A program made the position numbers and the translations under genes. The notes under the pieces were generated by a model. That model did no database searches and was not told where the DNA came from. It was given only the letters and a program-made list of their open reading frames with translations. From Gemmobacter sp. (GTDB lineage Bacteria > Pseudomonadota > Alphaproteobacteria > Rhodobacterales > Rhodobacteraceae), in NCBI RefSeq assembly GCF_034676705.1, contig NZ_JAUCBS010000013.1:2088501-2152500 (forward strand): 64,000 bases of DNA, written 5' to 3'. This document shows positions 49,734 through 58,440 of this stretch, in pieces (positions within the stretch are counted from its first letter, which is position 1; each line of letters starts with the position of its first letter).

Positions 49734-50504
49734 ATGCACCTAGATGTGCTCGATCTGCGCAACTTCTACTATCGCACGCGGCTGGGCCGCGCGGCGCAAA
49801 AGGCCATCCGCGATCAGGTGGTGGCGCTGTGGCCGCCGCGCCCGGGCGAAAGGGTGGCGGGATTCGGCTTTGCCGTGCCGCTGCTGCGCCCCTATCTGGC
49901 CGATGCGCGCCGGGTGATCGGGCTGATGCCGGGGCCGCAGGGGGTGATGCCCTGGCCCGCCGGCATGCCCAATGTCAGCGTGCTGTGCGAGGAAACCCAC
50001 TGGCCCTTGCCCAACGAATGCCTGGACCGTCTGGTGCTGATGCACGGGCTGGAAACATCCGACAATCCCACCCGGGTGCTGGAGGAATGCGCCCGCGTGC
50101 TGGCGCCCGAAGGGCGGCTTTTGGTGATCGTGCCGAACCGGGCGGGCCTGTGGTCGCGCGGCGATGGCACGCCGTTCGGCTATGGCCGGCCCTATTCGGC
50201 GGGCCAGCTGGAAAACCAGCTCAAGCGCAACGGGTTCCTGCCCGAACGCACGGTGTCGGGGCTGTATCTGCCGCCCAACGGCGGGCGGTTCTGGCTGCGC
50301 ACGGCGGAATTCTGGGAACGCAACATGTGGCGGCTGATGCCCTGGCGGGCGGGCGGCGTGATCATGGTTGAGGCCAGCCGTCAGGTCTGGGCCCCGCGCA
50401 AGGGGGGCCTGGGCGCCGTGGTGCGCGCGCCGCTGAAGGTGCTGGAAGGGGCGACGCGGCCGGTGGCGGAACCGGGGGCCGCGCGCGGGTCGGGGGCCGG
50501 ATAG
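49734..50504 (+). CDS. class I SAM-dependent methyltransferase
   Basis: A 256-residue protein with a Rossmann-type methyltransferase fold: a degenerate motif I region VAGFGFAVPLLRPYLADA (about 41-58) and motifs around RLVLMHGLE, LEECARVLAPEGRLLVIVPNR (in part; about 117-140). The C-terminus is Arg/Gly/Pro-rich. Substrate unknown. Placement beside gloB in divergent orientation is frequent in alphaproteobacteria. The glycine-rich SAM loop is atypical (GFGFAVP), so activity is not certain. Confidence 0.8.
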   Translation: MHLDVLDLRNFYYRTRLGRAAQKAIRDQVVALWPPRPGERVAGFGFAVPLLRPYLADARRVIGLMPGPQGVMPWPAGMPNVSVLCEETHWPLPNECLDRLVLMHGLETSDNPTRVLEECARVLAPEGRLLVIVPNRAGLWSRGDGTPFGYGRPYSAGQLENQLKRNGFLPERTVSGLYLPPNGGRFWLRTAEFWERNMWRLMPWRAGGVIMVEASRQVWAPRKGGLGAVVRAPLKVLEGATRPVAEPGAARGSGAG

Positions 50505-50505
50505 C

Positions 50506-50578
50506 GAGGGGGCCAGCCCCCTCTTGGCGCAGAGCCGCGCCAGTTCACCCCCGGGGTATTTCGGGAAAGATGAAAGGC
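50506..50578 (+). repeat. dispersed GTATTT-type intergenic repeat, copy 13
   Basis: GAGGGGGC-CA-GCCCCCTC (50506-50523), 25 bases, then CACCCCCGGGGTATTTCGGG and AAAGATGAAAGGCGC. It lies between two convergent genes, where a bidirectional terminator would be expected. Confidence 0.7.
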
Positions 50579-50586
50579 GCGGCCCC

Positions 50587-51516
50587 CTAGCCGAAGCTGC
50601 GGGTGGGGCGGTCGAAGACCTTGCGGCCCATCAGGCTGCCGACCAGATCAACCATCAGCCTGGCCGTGCGGCCACGGTCATCGAGGAAGGGGTTCAGCTC
50701 CACCAGGTCAAGGCTGGTGACCAGGCCGCTTTCGTGCAGCAGTTCCATCACCAGATGCGCCTCGCGGAAGGTGGTGCCGCCTGGCACGGTGGTGCCGACC
50801 GCCGGGGCGATGGACGGATCCAGGAAATCGACATCCAGCGAGACATGCAGCATGCCCCGCGCCTGTGTCACCTGATCCAGGAACGCGCGCAGGGGCGCGA
50901 CGATGCCGGTTTCGTCCAGCACGCGCATGTCGGTGACCGGAATGCCTTGCAGCTTCAGCGCGCGGTGTTCGGCCGGATCGACCGAACGGATGCCGTAAAG
51001 GCAGATGCGGTCCGGCGGCACCGGGGCGGGAAAGCGGGGAAAGGCATCGAACCCCGGCAGGCCCGACAGATAGGCCACCGGCGTGCCATGCAGGTTGCCC
51101 GAAGTGGTGGTCAGCGGGGTGTGAAAATCGGAATGGGCATCCAGCCACAGCACGAACAGCGGCCGCTTCACCTCGGCCGCATGGGCGGCGACGCCGGCGA
51201 CCGACCCCATCGACAGCGCGTGATCGCCGCCCATGAAGATGGGGAATCGCCCGCGCGCCATGGCGGCGCGGCCTGCCTCGGCCAGCGCCTTGGTCCAGCC
51301 GACGCATTCGGCCAGATGATGCACCGCGGGATTGGCGCAGGCGACCGGCGCCAGCGGCCCGTGCGACACATCGCCGATATCCTCGACCGTATGGCCCAGT
51401 TCGGTGATGGCGGCGGCCAGCCCCGCGACCCGATAGGCGGCCGGCCCCATCAGGCAACCGGCGCGGCGCTGGCCTTCGTCGACCGGCGCGCCGATCAGGG
51501 TGATGTCGTGGGGCAT
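50587..51516 (-). CDS. rocF: arginase
   Basis: A 309-residue manganese enzyme that splits arginine to ornithine and urea. Metal motifs are GGDHALSMGS (about 96-105), LWLDAHSDFHTP (about 123-134) and SLDVDFLDPSIAPAVGT (about 226-242). Early residues PVDEGQRRAGCLMGP are typical of arginase rather than agmatinase. Single gene, followed on the same strand by nothing closer than the convergent repeat. Confidence 0.93.
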   Translation of the reverse strand: MPHDITLIGAPVDEGQRRAGCLMGPAAYRVAGLAAAITELGHTVEDIGDVSHGPLAPVACANPAVHHLAECVGWTKALAEAGRAAMARGRFPIFMGGDHALSMGSVAGVAAHAAEVKRPLFVLWLDAHSDFHTPLTTTSGNLHGTPVAYLSGLPGFDAFPRFPAPVPPDRICLYGIRSVDPAEHRALKLQGIPVTDMRVLDETGIVAPLRAFLDQVTQARGMLHVSLDVDFLDPSIAPAVGTTVPGGTTFREAHLVMELLHESGLVTSLDLVELNPFLDDRGRTARLMVDLVGSLMGRKVFDRPTRSFG

Positions 51517-51582
51517 GGCCGTCTCCTGTTGGGTGGCGCAAGGCTGTCAGGCGAAACGGCCGGTGTCACCCGGCAGATCGCC

Positions 51583-52233
51583 TTACTTTCCGGCGGGTTG
51601 CAGCCGTTTCGCGGCCAGGGCCAGCGCCTGGATCGCGCCCCAGTCGCCAGCCATCATCGCGGCGCGCGGGGTAACCCAGCTGCCCCCCACGCAGATCACG
51701 TTGGACAACGCCAGATAATCGGCCGCGTTCCCGGCATCTATGCCCCCGGTGGGGCAGAAGGCCATCTGCGGCAGCGGGCCGCCAAGCGCCTTCAGCGCGG
51801 CCGCCCCGCCGATGGCGGCTGCGGGAAAGAACTTGGCCATGGTATGCCCATGGGCCAGCAGGGCCATCACCTCGGAGGCGGTGGCCACGCCGGGCAGCAG
51901 GGGCAGGCCCCCGGCCTCGGCCGCGGCCAGCAGGGCGGGGGTGGTGCCGGGGGAGACGGCGAATTGCGCCCCGGCCGTGCGGGCCGCCGCCACATCGGCC
52001 GGGCCCAGCACCGTGCCCGCCCCGACGATGGCGCCGGGCACCTGCGCCATGTCGCGGATCGCCTGCAAGGCGATGGGGGTGCGCAAGGTCACCTCCAGCA
52101 CCGGCAGGCCACCGGCCACCAGCGCCTCGGCCAGCGGGCGGGCATGGGCGATATCCTCGATCACCAGCACCGGCACCACCGGGGCCAGCGCACACAGATC
52201 GCGCATCCGGCGCGAGGCGTCCTGCGGGGTCAT
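51583..52233 (-). CDS. eda: 2-dehydro-3-deoxy-phosphogluconate aldolase (KDPG/KHG aldolase)
   Basis: A 216-residue class I aldolase of the Entner-Doudoroff pathway, cutting KDPG to pyruvate and glyceraldehyde 3-phosphate. Typical motifs are VVPVLVIEDIAHA (about 19-31), LEVTLRTP (catalytic Glu, about 46-53), GAGTVL (about 70), PGVATASEVMAL and the Schiff-base Lys in MAKFFPA (about 133). AAAGG precedes the ATG. edd is not adjacent. Confidence 0.93.
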   Translation of the reverse strand: MTPQDASRRMRDLCALAPVVPVLVIEDIAHARPLAEALVAGGLPVLEVTLRTPIALQAIRDMAQVPGAIVGAGTVLGPADVAAARTAGAQFAVSPGTTPALLAAAEAGGLPLLPGVATASEVMALLAHGHTMAKFFPAAAIGGAAALKALGGPLPQMAFCPTGGIDAGNAADYLALSNVICVGGSWVTPRAAMMAGDWGAIQALALAAKRLQPAGK

Positions 52234-52404
52234 GGCGCACCCTTTCCTGCAATCCTGCGACCAGACTAGCCCGATGCCCCCGCGCTGACCAGCGCAACCA
52301 AAGCCCGCGACCGCATGCCGCCGATGCGAATGCCTGTTGGCAGTTGCTGCACCGCAGCCTAGGATGCGCCGCACCGTCGGGCAGGGCACAGGCAGACCGA
52401 ACCG

Positions 52405-53661
52405 TTGACCATATCTTCCGAAAAACCCGCGCGCGACTCGGCGCTGTTCACCCAGCCGGTCCGCCAGCTGGTCATCATGCTGGCCGTCGTCGCGCTGGTC
52501 GCCAGCGGCGCCTGGGTCATCCATGGCGCGGTCGAGGACGTGTTCCTGACCAACCCCTGGCTGAACGGCTTCATCGCGCTGGTCTTCCTGATCGGCGTGC
52601 TGGCCTGTTTCTGGCAGGTGTTCCAGCTGATGGTCTCCGTCAGCTGGCTGGAGGATTTCGTCGCGCATCGGCCGGGGCTGGATTTCACCTCGGCCCCGCG
52701 GCTTCTGCTGCCGCTGGCATCGCTGCTGCGCTCGCGCGGGGCGCGGACGCAGCTGTCATCGGGCAGCGCGCGGTCCATCCTCGATTCGGTCGCCACCCGC
52801 ATCGACGAGGCGCGGGATATTGCGCGCTATCTGTCGAACCTGCTGATCTTCCTGGGCCTTCTGGGCACCTTCTACGGTCTGGCCACCACGGTTCCCGGCG
52901 TGGTCGAGACCATCCGCGCGCTGGCCCCGCGTGAAGGGGAAACGGCGGTCGAGGTGTTCGGCAAGCTGATGTCGGGGCTGGAGGCACAGCTGGGCGGCAT
53001 GGGGACGGCGTTTTCCTCGTCGCTGCTGGGGCTGTCGGGATCGCTGGTGGTCGGGCTGCTGGAACTGTTCGCCGGCCACGGCCAGAACCGCTTTTACCGC
53101 GAGCTGGAAGAATGGCTGTCCTCGATCACCCGGATCGGCCTGTCCTCGGGTGATGGCGAGGGGGGCGATACGGCGGCGCTGGCGCAGGTGCTGGACCAGA
53201 TCGTCACCCGGCTGGAGGCGCAGGAGGCGCGGGCCGCCGAAGACAGCGCGACCCTCGGCGCCGGGCTGGATACGCTGGCCGAAGGGTTCCGCCGGCTGGC
53301 CGAACGCGACACCGGCACGGCGGTGCTGGCCCGCATCGCCGATGTGCAGGACCGGCTGGCCGCGGGCCAGGACCGCATCGCCGCCGGGCAGGACCGCATG
53401 ACGGCGGGGCAGGACCGGCTGGCCGCCGGTCAGGACCGTATCGTCGCACTGCACGAAAGGTTGGTCGATACCGTGGACCAGGACGGCGGCCTTGGGGCCG
53501 ACGCCGAGGCGCGGATGCGCCTGCGGTCGATCGACGTGCAGATGCTGCGCATCCTGGAGGAAATCAGCGCCGGCCGTCAGGAAAGCATCGCCGACCTGCG
53601 CGCCGATCTGGGCGCGCTGACCCAGGCGATCCGGCAATTGTCGCGGCTGGGGGGGCGCTAG
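52405..53661 (+). CDS. MotA/TolQ/ExbB-family proton-channel protein with a heptad-repeat tail
   Basis: A 418-residue inner-membrane protein. Two N-terminal helices (about 20-40 and 54-75) precede a helical domain, then the channel-type helices (about 138-162 and 198-222, with LSNLLIFLGLLGTFYGLATTV and GTAFSSSLLGLSGSLVVG) characteristic of MotA/TolQ/ExbB. The cytoplasmic C-terminal part (225-418) is coiled coil and holds four perfect 7-residue repeats of DRxxAGQ near 316-343. It starts at TTG (MTISSEKPAR), and no ATG fits. The next gene, 3 bases away, encodes a MotB/OmpA-like partner. Confidence 0.82.
   Translation: MTISSEKPARDSALFTQPVRQLVIMLAVVALVASGAWVIHGAVEDVFLTNPWLNGFIALVFLIGVLACFWQVFQLMVSVSWLEDFVAHRPGLDFTSAPRLLLPLASLLRSRGARTQLSSGSARSILDSVATRIDEARDIARYLSNLLIFLGLLGTFYGLATTVPGVVETIRALAPREGETAVEVFGKLMSGLEAQLGGMGTAFSSSLLGLSGSLVVGLLELFAGHGQNRFYRELEEWLSSITRIGLSSGDGEGGDTAALAQVLDQIVTRLEAQEARAAEDSATLGAGLDTLAEGFRRLAERDTGTAVLARIADVQDRLAAGQDRIAAGQDRMTAGQDRLAAGQDRIVALHERLVDTVDQDGGLGADAEARMRLRSIDVQMLRILEEISAGRQESIADLRADLGALTQAIRQLSRLGGR
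53350..53433 (+). repeat. 21-base tandem coding repeats in the channel protein tail
   Basis: Four consecutive 21-base units encode DRLAAGQ, DRIAAGQ, DRMTAGQ and DRLAAGQ, followed by a degenerate fifth (DRIVALH). Copy number may vary between strains. Confidence 0.85.
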
Positions 53662-53664
53662 GCC

Positions 53665-55440
53665 ATGGCACTCGGGCGGCGTGCCTCGCAGAACATGTCG
53701 CACAATATCTGGCCCGGCTTTGTCGATGCCATGGGCTCGTTGCTGCTGGTGCTGATCTTTGTGCTGTCGGTGTTCATGATCGTGCAATCGGTGCTGCGCG
53801 ACACGATCAATACCCAGGGCGGGCAGCTCGACTCGCTCTCGGCGCAGGTGGCGCAGCTGGCCGATGCGCTGGGGCTGGAAACCGCAAAATCCACCCGCCT
53901 GCAAACCGACCTGACCGCCGCCCAGACCGAAGGTCAGGCCCAGGCCGCGCTGATCGCCTCGTTGACCGGGCAACTGGCGGCGCGGCAGGGCGAACTTACA
54001 GAAGCAAATGCCCGGATCACCGGCTTTGAACAGCAGGTGCTGGCGCTGATCGCCGAACGCGATGCCGCGCGGGGCGAAGGGAGCCGGCTGCAAGCCTCGC
54101 TGTCCGAGGTCGAGGCGGCGCGGCAGACCCTGGTGTCGGAACAAGAGGCTCTGAACCTGGCCCTTGCCACCGCGCGGTCGGAAATCGACGTGGCGACCGA
54201 ATCCGCCCGCCTCGCCGCCGCGCGGCGCGAGGCGCTGGAGGCGCTGGTCGCCGATCTGCGCGCGCGCGAGGCCCAAGGGCAGACCGCCCTGACCGAAGCC
54301 GAGCGCCGCCTTGCCGACCAGTCGCAGACCCTGACCGAGGCCGAAGCCGCCCGTCTGGCCGAGGCTGCCGCCGCCGAGGCGCTGCGCAAGCGGCTGGAAA
54401 CTGCCGATGCCGAACTGACGGCGATGACCCTGGCGCTGGAGGATCAGCGCCGCCGCGCCGAAGATACCCTGACCCAGCTGGCCGCCGCCAATGCCGCCGC
54501 CCGCGATATCGACGCCCGGCTTGCCGCCGCCCTGCTGGCCCAGCAGGCGACGCAGGCCGATCTGGAGGCCGCGCGCGGCAGCACCGACATGGAGGCGGTC
54601 CGCCGCGATCTGGCCGCCGCCATCGCCGCCCGGCTGGCTGCCGAAACCGCCGCCGGCGATGCGATGACCGAGGCGGAACGCCGCGCCGCCCTGCTGGCCA
54701 CCGCGCGCAGCCAGCTGACCCAGGAACAGGCCCGCACCGCCGAACAGGCCCGGCAAGTCACGCTGCTGAACGAACAGGTGGCGGCCCTGCGCGCCCAACT
54801 GGGCAGCCTGCAATCCCTGCTGGAGGCGGCCGAAACCGCCGATGCCGGCAAGCGCCTGCAACTCGAATCGCTGGGGTCGCAGCTGAACACCGCGCTGGCC
54901 CAGGTCGCCGCCGAACAGAAGCGCCGCGCCGAACTGGAAGAAGCCGAGCGCAAGCGGCTGGAGGCGGCGAACCAGAATCTGGAACGCTTCCGGTCGGAAT
55001 TCTTTGGCGAGTTGCGTCAGGTGCTGGCCGGGCGCGACGGCGTGCGGATCGTGGGCGACCGTTTCGTGTTTTCGTCCGAGGTGCTGTTCAACCCAGGCGC
55101 CGCGGATCTGGCGCCCGAAGGACAGGCGCAGCTGGCGCGCGTGGCCGCCACCCTGCTGGACGCGGCGCAGGACATTCCCCCCGGCATCGACTGGATCCTG
55201 CGGGTGGATGGCCATACCGACAATGTGCCACTGTCGGGCCTGGGCGAATTCGCCGACAACTGGGAACTCAGCCAGGCGCGCGCGCTGTCGGTGGTGCGCT
55301 ATATGCAGGATCAGCTGGGTTTCCCGCCTGAACGGCTGGCCGCCACCGGGTTCGGCGAATACCGCCCCGTTGCGCAAGGCGATTCCGCCGAGGCGCGTGC
55401 CCAGAACCGCCGGATCGAACTGAAGCTGACCGAACGCTGA
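53665..55440 (+). CDS. MotB/OmpA-like peptidoglycan-binding stator protein with a long coiled coil
   Basis: A 591-residue protein: one membrane helix near residues 22-44 that begins GFVDAMGSLLLVL, where Asp21 matches the ion-binding Asp of MotB/TolR/ExbD. A periplasmic coiled coil of about 400 Ala/Glu/Arg-rich residues follows, then a C-terminal OmpA domain (about 455-590, VDGHTDNVPLSG and NWELSQARALSVVRYM). With the preceding protein it should form a 5:2 ion-driven motor whose arm reaches the cell wall. Cargo is unknown; no ZorC/ZorD, TonB or flagellar gene is adjacent. Confidence 0.85.
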   Translation: MALGRRASQNMSHNIWPGFVDAMGSLLLVLIFVLSVFMIVQSVLRDTINTQGGQLDSLSAQVAQLADALGLETAKSTRLQTDLTAAQTEGQAQAALIASLTGQLAARQGELTEANARITGFEQQVLALIAERDAARGEGSRLQASLSEVEAARQTLVSEQEALNLALATARSEIDVATESARLAAARREALEALVADLRAREAQGQTALTEAERRLADQSQTLTEAEAARLAEAAAAEALRKRLETADAELTAMTLALEDQRRRAEDTLTQLAAANAAARDIDARLAAALLAQQATQADLEAARGSTDMEAVRRDLAAAIAARLAAETAAGDAMTEAERRAALLATARSQLTQEQARTAEQARQVTLLNEQVAALRAQLGSLQSLLEAAETADAGKRLQLESLGSQLNTALAQVAAEQKRRAELEEAERKRLEAANQNLERFRSEFFGELRQVLAGRDGVRIVGDRFVFSSEVLFNPGAADLAPEGQAQLARVAATLLDAAQDIPPGIDWILRVDGHTDNVPLSGLGEFADNWELSQARALSVVRYMQDQLGFPPERLAATGFGEYRPVAQGDSAEARAQNRRIELKLTER

Positions 55441-55459
55441 CGGGCGCGGGCGATGGCGG

Positions 55460-56182
55460 CTAGCGGCGCACCAGACGGGCGCTGCCGTAGAGGCTGTCCA
55501 TGGTCACCCGTTCCACCCGCATCTGGCCGCTGGCTGCCGGGGCATAGTGCAGGGTAAAGGGGAAGTTGGTCCGTTCCGCCATTTCCTCGGCGCTGAAGCC
55601 TGCGACGCGGATGTATTCGCCGTTGCACGCCACCCCGCCCTCGACCCGTTGTGGCGCGGACATGCGCAGCTGCATCCGGTAGCGGCCATCATACAGCGTC
55701 AGGTTCGCCTGGCATTCGCCCCCTGGTGCCACATCGCGCAGCGTGGCGTAGATTGCCGTCAGCGTATCGACCGTGCCGCGTTGCCGGGCGGGGTCGGCCG
55801 CCCCTTCGCGCGGGGCCTTGGGCGGTTCCTGCCGTTCGATCCGGGGCAGGCCGCCGGACCAGGCCACCACCTCCTCGGAATATTTCGACCCGATGCCGCC
55901 CGACTGTTCATAGCGCGCGGGCGCAAAGCGGGGCGAATTGCGGCTGCCCTGCACCTTGGCATCGTAGTGCATCTTGCGCAGCATCCCGGCCAGCCCCGTG
56001 GTGCGCACCGTGCCCGACACCGCATAGGCCTGCGGGGTTTCCACGCCGGCAAAGCTCAGCTCTCCGACGGTGATGCCGCGGATTTCCAGCGCGAATCGGG
56101 CATCCTGCCGCATCTCCTGCGTCAGGGCGGGCAGGGGCAGGGCCAGGGTCAGCGCGGTGGCAAGGGCGGGCAAGGGGCGCAT
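55460..56182 (-). CDS. exported DUF3108 protein
   Basis: A 240-residue protein with a signal peptide (residues 1-20, ending ALTQ). The mature part is beta-rich with the DUF3108 layout: FALEIRGITVGELSFAG, then YDAKVQGSRNSPRFAPARYEQ and CNGEYIRVAGFSAEEMAE. The family is periplasmic and of unknown function. AGGAGAG precedes the ATG. It converges with the OmpA-like gene 19 bases away. Confidence 0.85.
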   Translation of the reverse strand: MRPLPALATALTLALPLPALTQEMRQDARFALEIRGITVGELSFAGVETPQAYAVSGTVRTTGLAGMLRKMHYDAKVQGSRNSPRFAPARYEQSGGIGSKYSEEVVAWSGGLPRIERQEPPKAPREGAADPARQRGTVDTLTAIYATLRDVAPGGECQANLTLYDGRYRMQLRMSAPQRVEGGVACNGEYIRVAGFSAEEMAERTNFPFTLHYAPAASGQMRVERVTMDSLYGSARLVRR

Positions 56183-56331
56183 GGTCTCTCCTGGGTCGTG
56201 ACATTGGGCGGCGCCTCTGGACATGGGGCGCAGCTTGGGGACAGATACCCCCTGACATGACCGGGGGCACATGACATCTGCGTCACGGGCCCGCGGTCGG
56301 CAAGGGTTTGCCGCAGGGGAAAGGTGGCGTG

Positions 56332-57309
56332 ATGGATCTGGATGGGCTGGCAGAGCGGCTGGCGGCAGGCGACCGGCGGGCACTGGCGCGGGCGATCACG
56401 CTGGTGGAAAGTTCGCGCGCCGATCACCGGATGCAGGCGGCGGCCCTGCTGGAGCGGTTGGGCCGCCTGAACCGCCAGGCGCTGCGCATCGGGCTGTCGG
56501 GCACGCCGGGGGTGGGCAAATCCACCTTCATCGAGGCATTCGGCCTGTATCTGACAGGGCTTGGCCTGCGGGTGGCGGTGCTGGCGGTGGATCCGTCTTC
56601 GGCGCGGTCGGGCGGGTCGATCCTGGGCGACAAGACGCGGATGGAATACCTCAGCCGCGATCCCAATGCCTATATCCGCCCCTCGCCCAGCCAGGCGCAT
56701 CTGGGGGGCGTCGCGCGCCGCAGCCGCGAATCGGTCGCGCTGTGCGAGGCGGCGGGGTTCGATGTGGTGCTGGTGGAAACCGTGGGCGTCGGCCAGTCGG
56801 AAACCATGGTGGCCGAAATGACGGATCTGTTCATCCTGCTGCTGGCCCCGGCCGGCGGCGACGAATTGCAAGGCGTGAAACGCGGCATCATGGAGATGGC
56901 CGACATCATCCTGGTCAACAAGGCCGATGGCGAGCTGAAGCCGGTGGCCACCCGTACCGCCGCCGATTATGCCGGCGCGCTGCGGCTGTTGCGCAAGCGG
57001 GCGCAGGATCCCGACGGCTTTCCCAAGGTGCTGACCGTATCGGCCGTCGAAGGCGGCGGGATCGGCAAGGCATGGGAGGAGATGACGGCGCTGGCCGGCT
57101 GGCGCCGCGCCAACAGCCACTGGGACAGCCGCCGCGCCGCCCAGGCCCGCCGCTGGTTCGAGGACGAGGTGCGGCAGGCCCTGCTGGCGCGGCTGACCGA
57201 CGACCCGGCCCTGCGCGCCCGGATGGAGGATGCCGGCCAGCGGGTGGCGCATGGCGCGCTGTCGCCCTCGGCTGCCGCTCAGGACATCCTGGCGCATCTG
57301 ACCGGCTGA
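56332..57309 (+). CDS. meaB: G3E-type GTPase MeaB (ArgK)
   Basis: A 325-residue chaperone GTPase that protects and loads methylmalonyl-CoA mutase with adenosylcobalamin. Walker A GTPGVGKST (about 56-64), VDPSSARSGGSILGDKTRM (about 86-104), VETVGVGQSE (about 149-158) and NKADGELK (about 197) are all present. The mutase gene is not in the window. The chosen ATG (MDLDGLAERL) has AAAGGTGG upstream. Confidence 0.92.
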   Translation: MDLDGLAERLAAGDRRALARAITLVESSRADHRMQAAALLERLGRLNRQALRIGLSGTPGVGKSTFIEAFGLYLTGLGLRVAVLAVDPSSARSGGSILGDKTRMEYLSRDPNAYIRPSPSQAHLGGVARRSRESVALCEAAGFDVVLVETVGVGQSETMVAEMTDLFILLLAPAGGDELQGVKRGIMEMADIILVNKADGELKPVATRTAADYAGALRLLRKRAQDPDGFPKVLTVSAVEGGGIGKAWEEMTALAGWRRANSHWDSRRAAQARRWFEDEVRQALLARLTDDPALRARMEDAGQRVAHGALSPSAAAQDILAHLTG

Positions 57310-57354
57310 TCCGGCTGTCATGCGCCTGTGATCTTCGGGTTGCACAAGGGCGGA

Positions 57355-58395
57355 ATGGAGAACCTGGTGGACGACCGCACGATATCCGACTTTCTGGCCG
57401 CCGTGCCCATGCCCATGGTGCTGGTCGGGCCGGAGGCCCGCATCCAGATGCTGAACGCGCCGGCCCGCGCCGTGCTGGGCGATTGCGCGGGCGTACATTA
57501 CCTGACCGTGATCCGCCAGCCAGAGCCGGTGGCCGCGCTGGAACGGGTGCTGGCCGGGACCGAAGGCGGCGCGGTGCGCTGGCGGGTGACCGGGCCGGGG
57601 CGCGATACCATCTATCGCGGCACCGTGGCGCGGGTTGCGGGGCTGGGCGTGACGCTGACCTTCGAGGATATTTCCGAACTGGAACAGGCCGCCGACATGC
57701 GGCGCGATTTCGTCGCCAACGTCAGCCACGAACTGCGCACCCCGCTGACCGCGCTGCTAGGTTTCATAGAAACGCTGCGCGGGGCTGCCAAGGACGATCC
57801 GGGCGCGCGCGACCGTTTCCTTGGCATCATGGAGCGCGAGGCGCTGCGCATGAACCGGCTGGTGGCCGACCTGCTGTCGCTGAGCCGGGTCGAGGCCGAG
57901 GAGCGGGTGCGCCCGACCACGCGGGTGGATCTGGCGGGGCTTGCCGCCTCGGTCCTCGCTACGCTGCGGGGGGTGGCAGAGGCGGGGGGCGTCGTGCTGA
58001 CGCTGGAATCCGAACCGGGCCTGCCCTTTGTGCCCGGCGATGCCGACCAGATCACCCAGGTGCTGCACAATCTGGTGGAAAATGCGATCAAATACGGGGC
58101 CAGCGGCGGCCGGGTCGAGGTGCATCTGCGCCGCATCGCCCAGCATCCGCAGCTGCGCGGCCCGGGCGTGTCGGTGGCGGTGGTGGACCATGGCGAGGGG
58201 ATTGATGCCCTGCACCTGCCACGGCTGACCGAACGGTTCTACCGCGTCGACAGCCACCGCTCGCGCGAAAAGGGCGGCACCGGGCTGGGGCTGGCCATCG
58301 TGAAGCACATCGTCAACCGCCATCGCGGCCGGCTGAAGGCGGACAGTGAAAAAGGCAAGGGCAGCCGGTTCGAGATTGTCTTGCCCGTGCAATAG
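57355..58395 (+). CDS. phoR: PhoR-like histidine kinase without membrane segments
   Basis: A 346-residue kinase: PAS-like domain (about 8-105), dimerisation/phosphoacceptor region NVSHELRTPLTALLGFIETL (His about 125) and ATPase domain with NAIKYG, DHGEGI, GGTGLGLAIVKHI (about 230-340). The kinase part resembles PhoR of the phosphate regulon. The N-terminal membrane helices of E. coli PhoR are missing, so it would be cytosolic. No phoB or pst gene is adjacent; it is followed by ruvB after 45 bases. The start at MENLVDD has AAGGGCGGA close upstream; a GTG at 57328 is possible. Confidence 0.82.
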   Translation: MENLVDDRTISDFLAAVPMPMVLVGPEARIQMLNAPARAVLGDCAGVHYLTVIRQPEPVAALERVLAGTEGGAVRWRVTGPGRDTIYRGTVARVAGLGVTLTFEDISELEQAADMRRDFVANVSHELRTPLTALLGFIETLRGAAKDDPGARDRFLGIMEREALRMNRLVADLLSLSRVEAEERVRPTTRVDLAGLAASVLATLRGVAEAGGVVLTLESEPGLPFVPGDADQITQVLHNLVENAIKYGASGGRVEVHLRRIAQHPQLRGPGVSVAVVDHGEGIDALHLPRLTERFYRVDSHRSREKGGTGLGLAIVKHIVNRHRGRLKADSEKGKGSRFEIVLPVQ

Positions 58396-58440
58396 GGCCG
58401 CCCCTTGCAAACCCCGAGGCGTTCCGCGATTGTTCCGGCC

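Noticed and set aside
49734..50504. Fusion of gloB and methyltransferase, or a second glyoxalase step
   Set aside because: The genes are divergent, and the plus-strand frame that continues upstream is antisense to gloB.
53350..53433. Tandem 21-base units, considered as a CRISPR-like array
   Set aside because: They have no spacers, keep the reading frame and encode heptads.
52405..55440. Zorya defence system
   Set aside because: Only the motor-like pair is present. No ZorC, ZorD or ZorE-like gene is adjacent, and the long coiled coil in the OmpA partner is unlike known ZorB.
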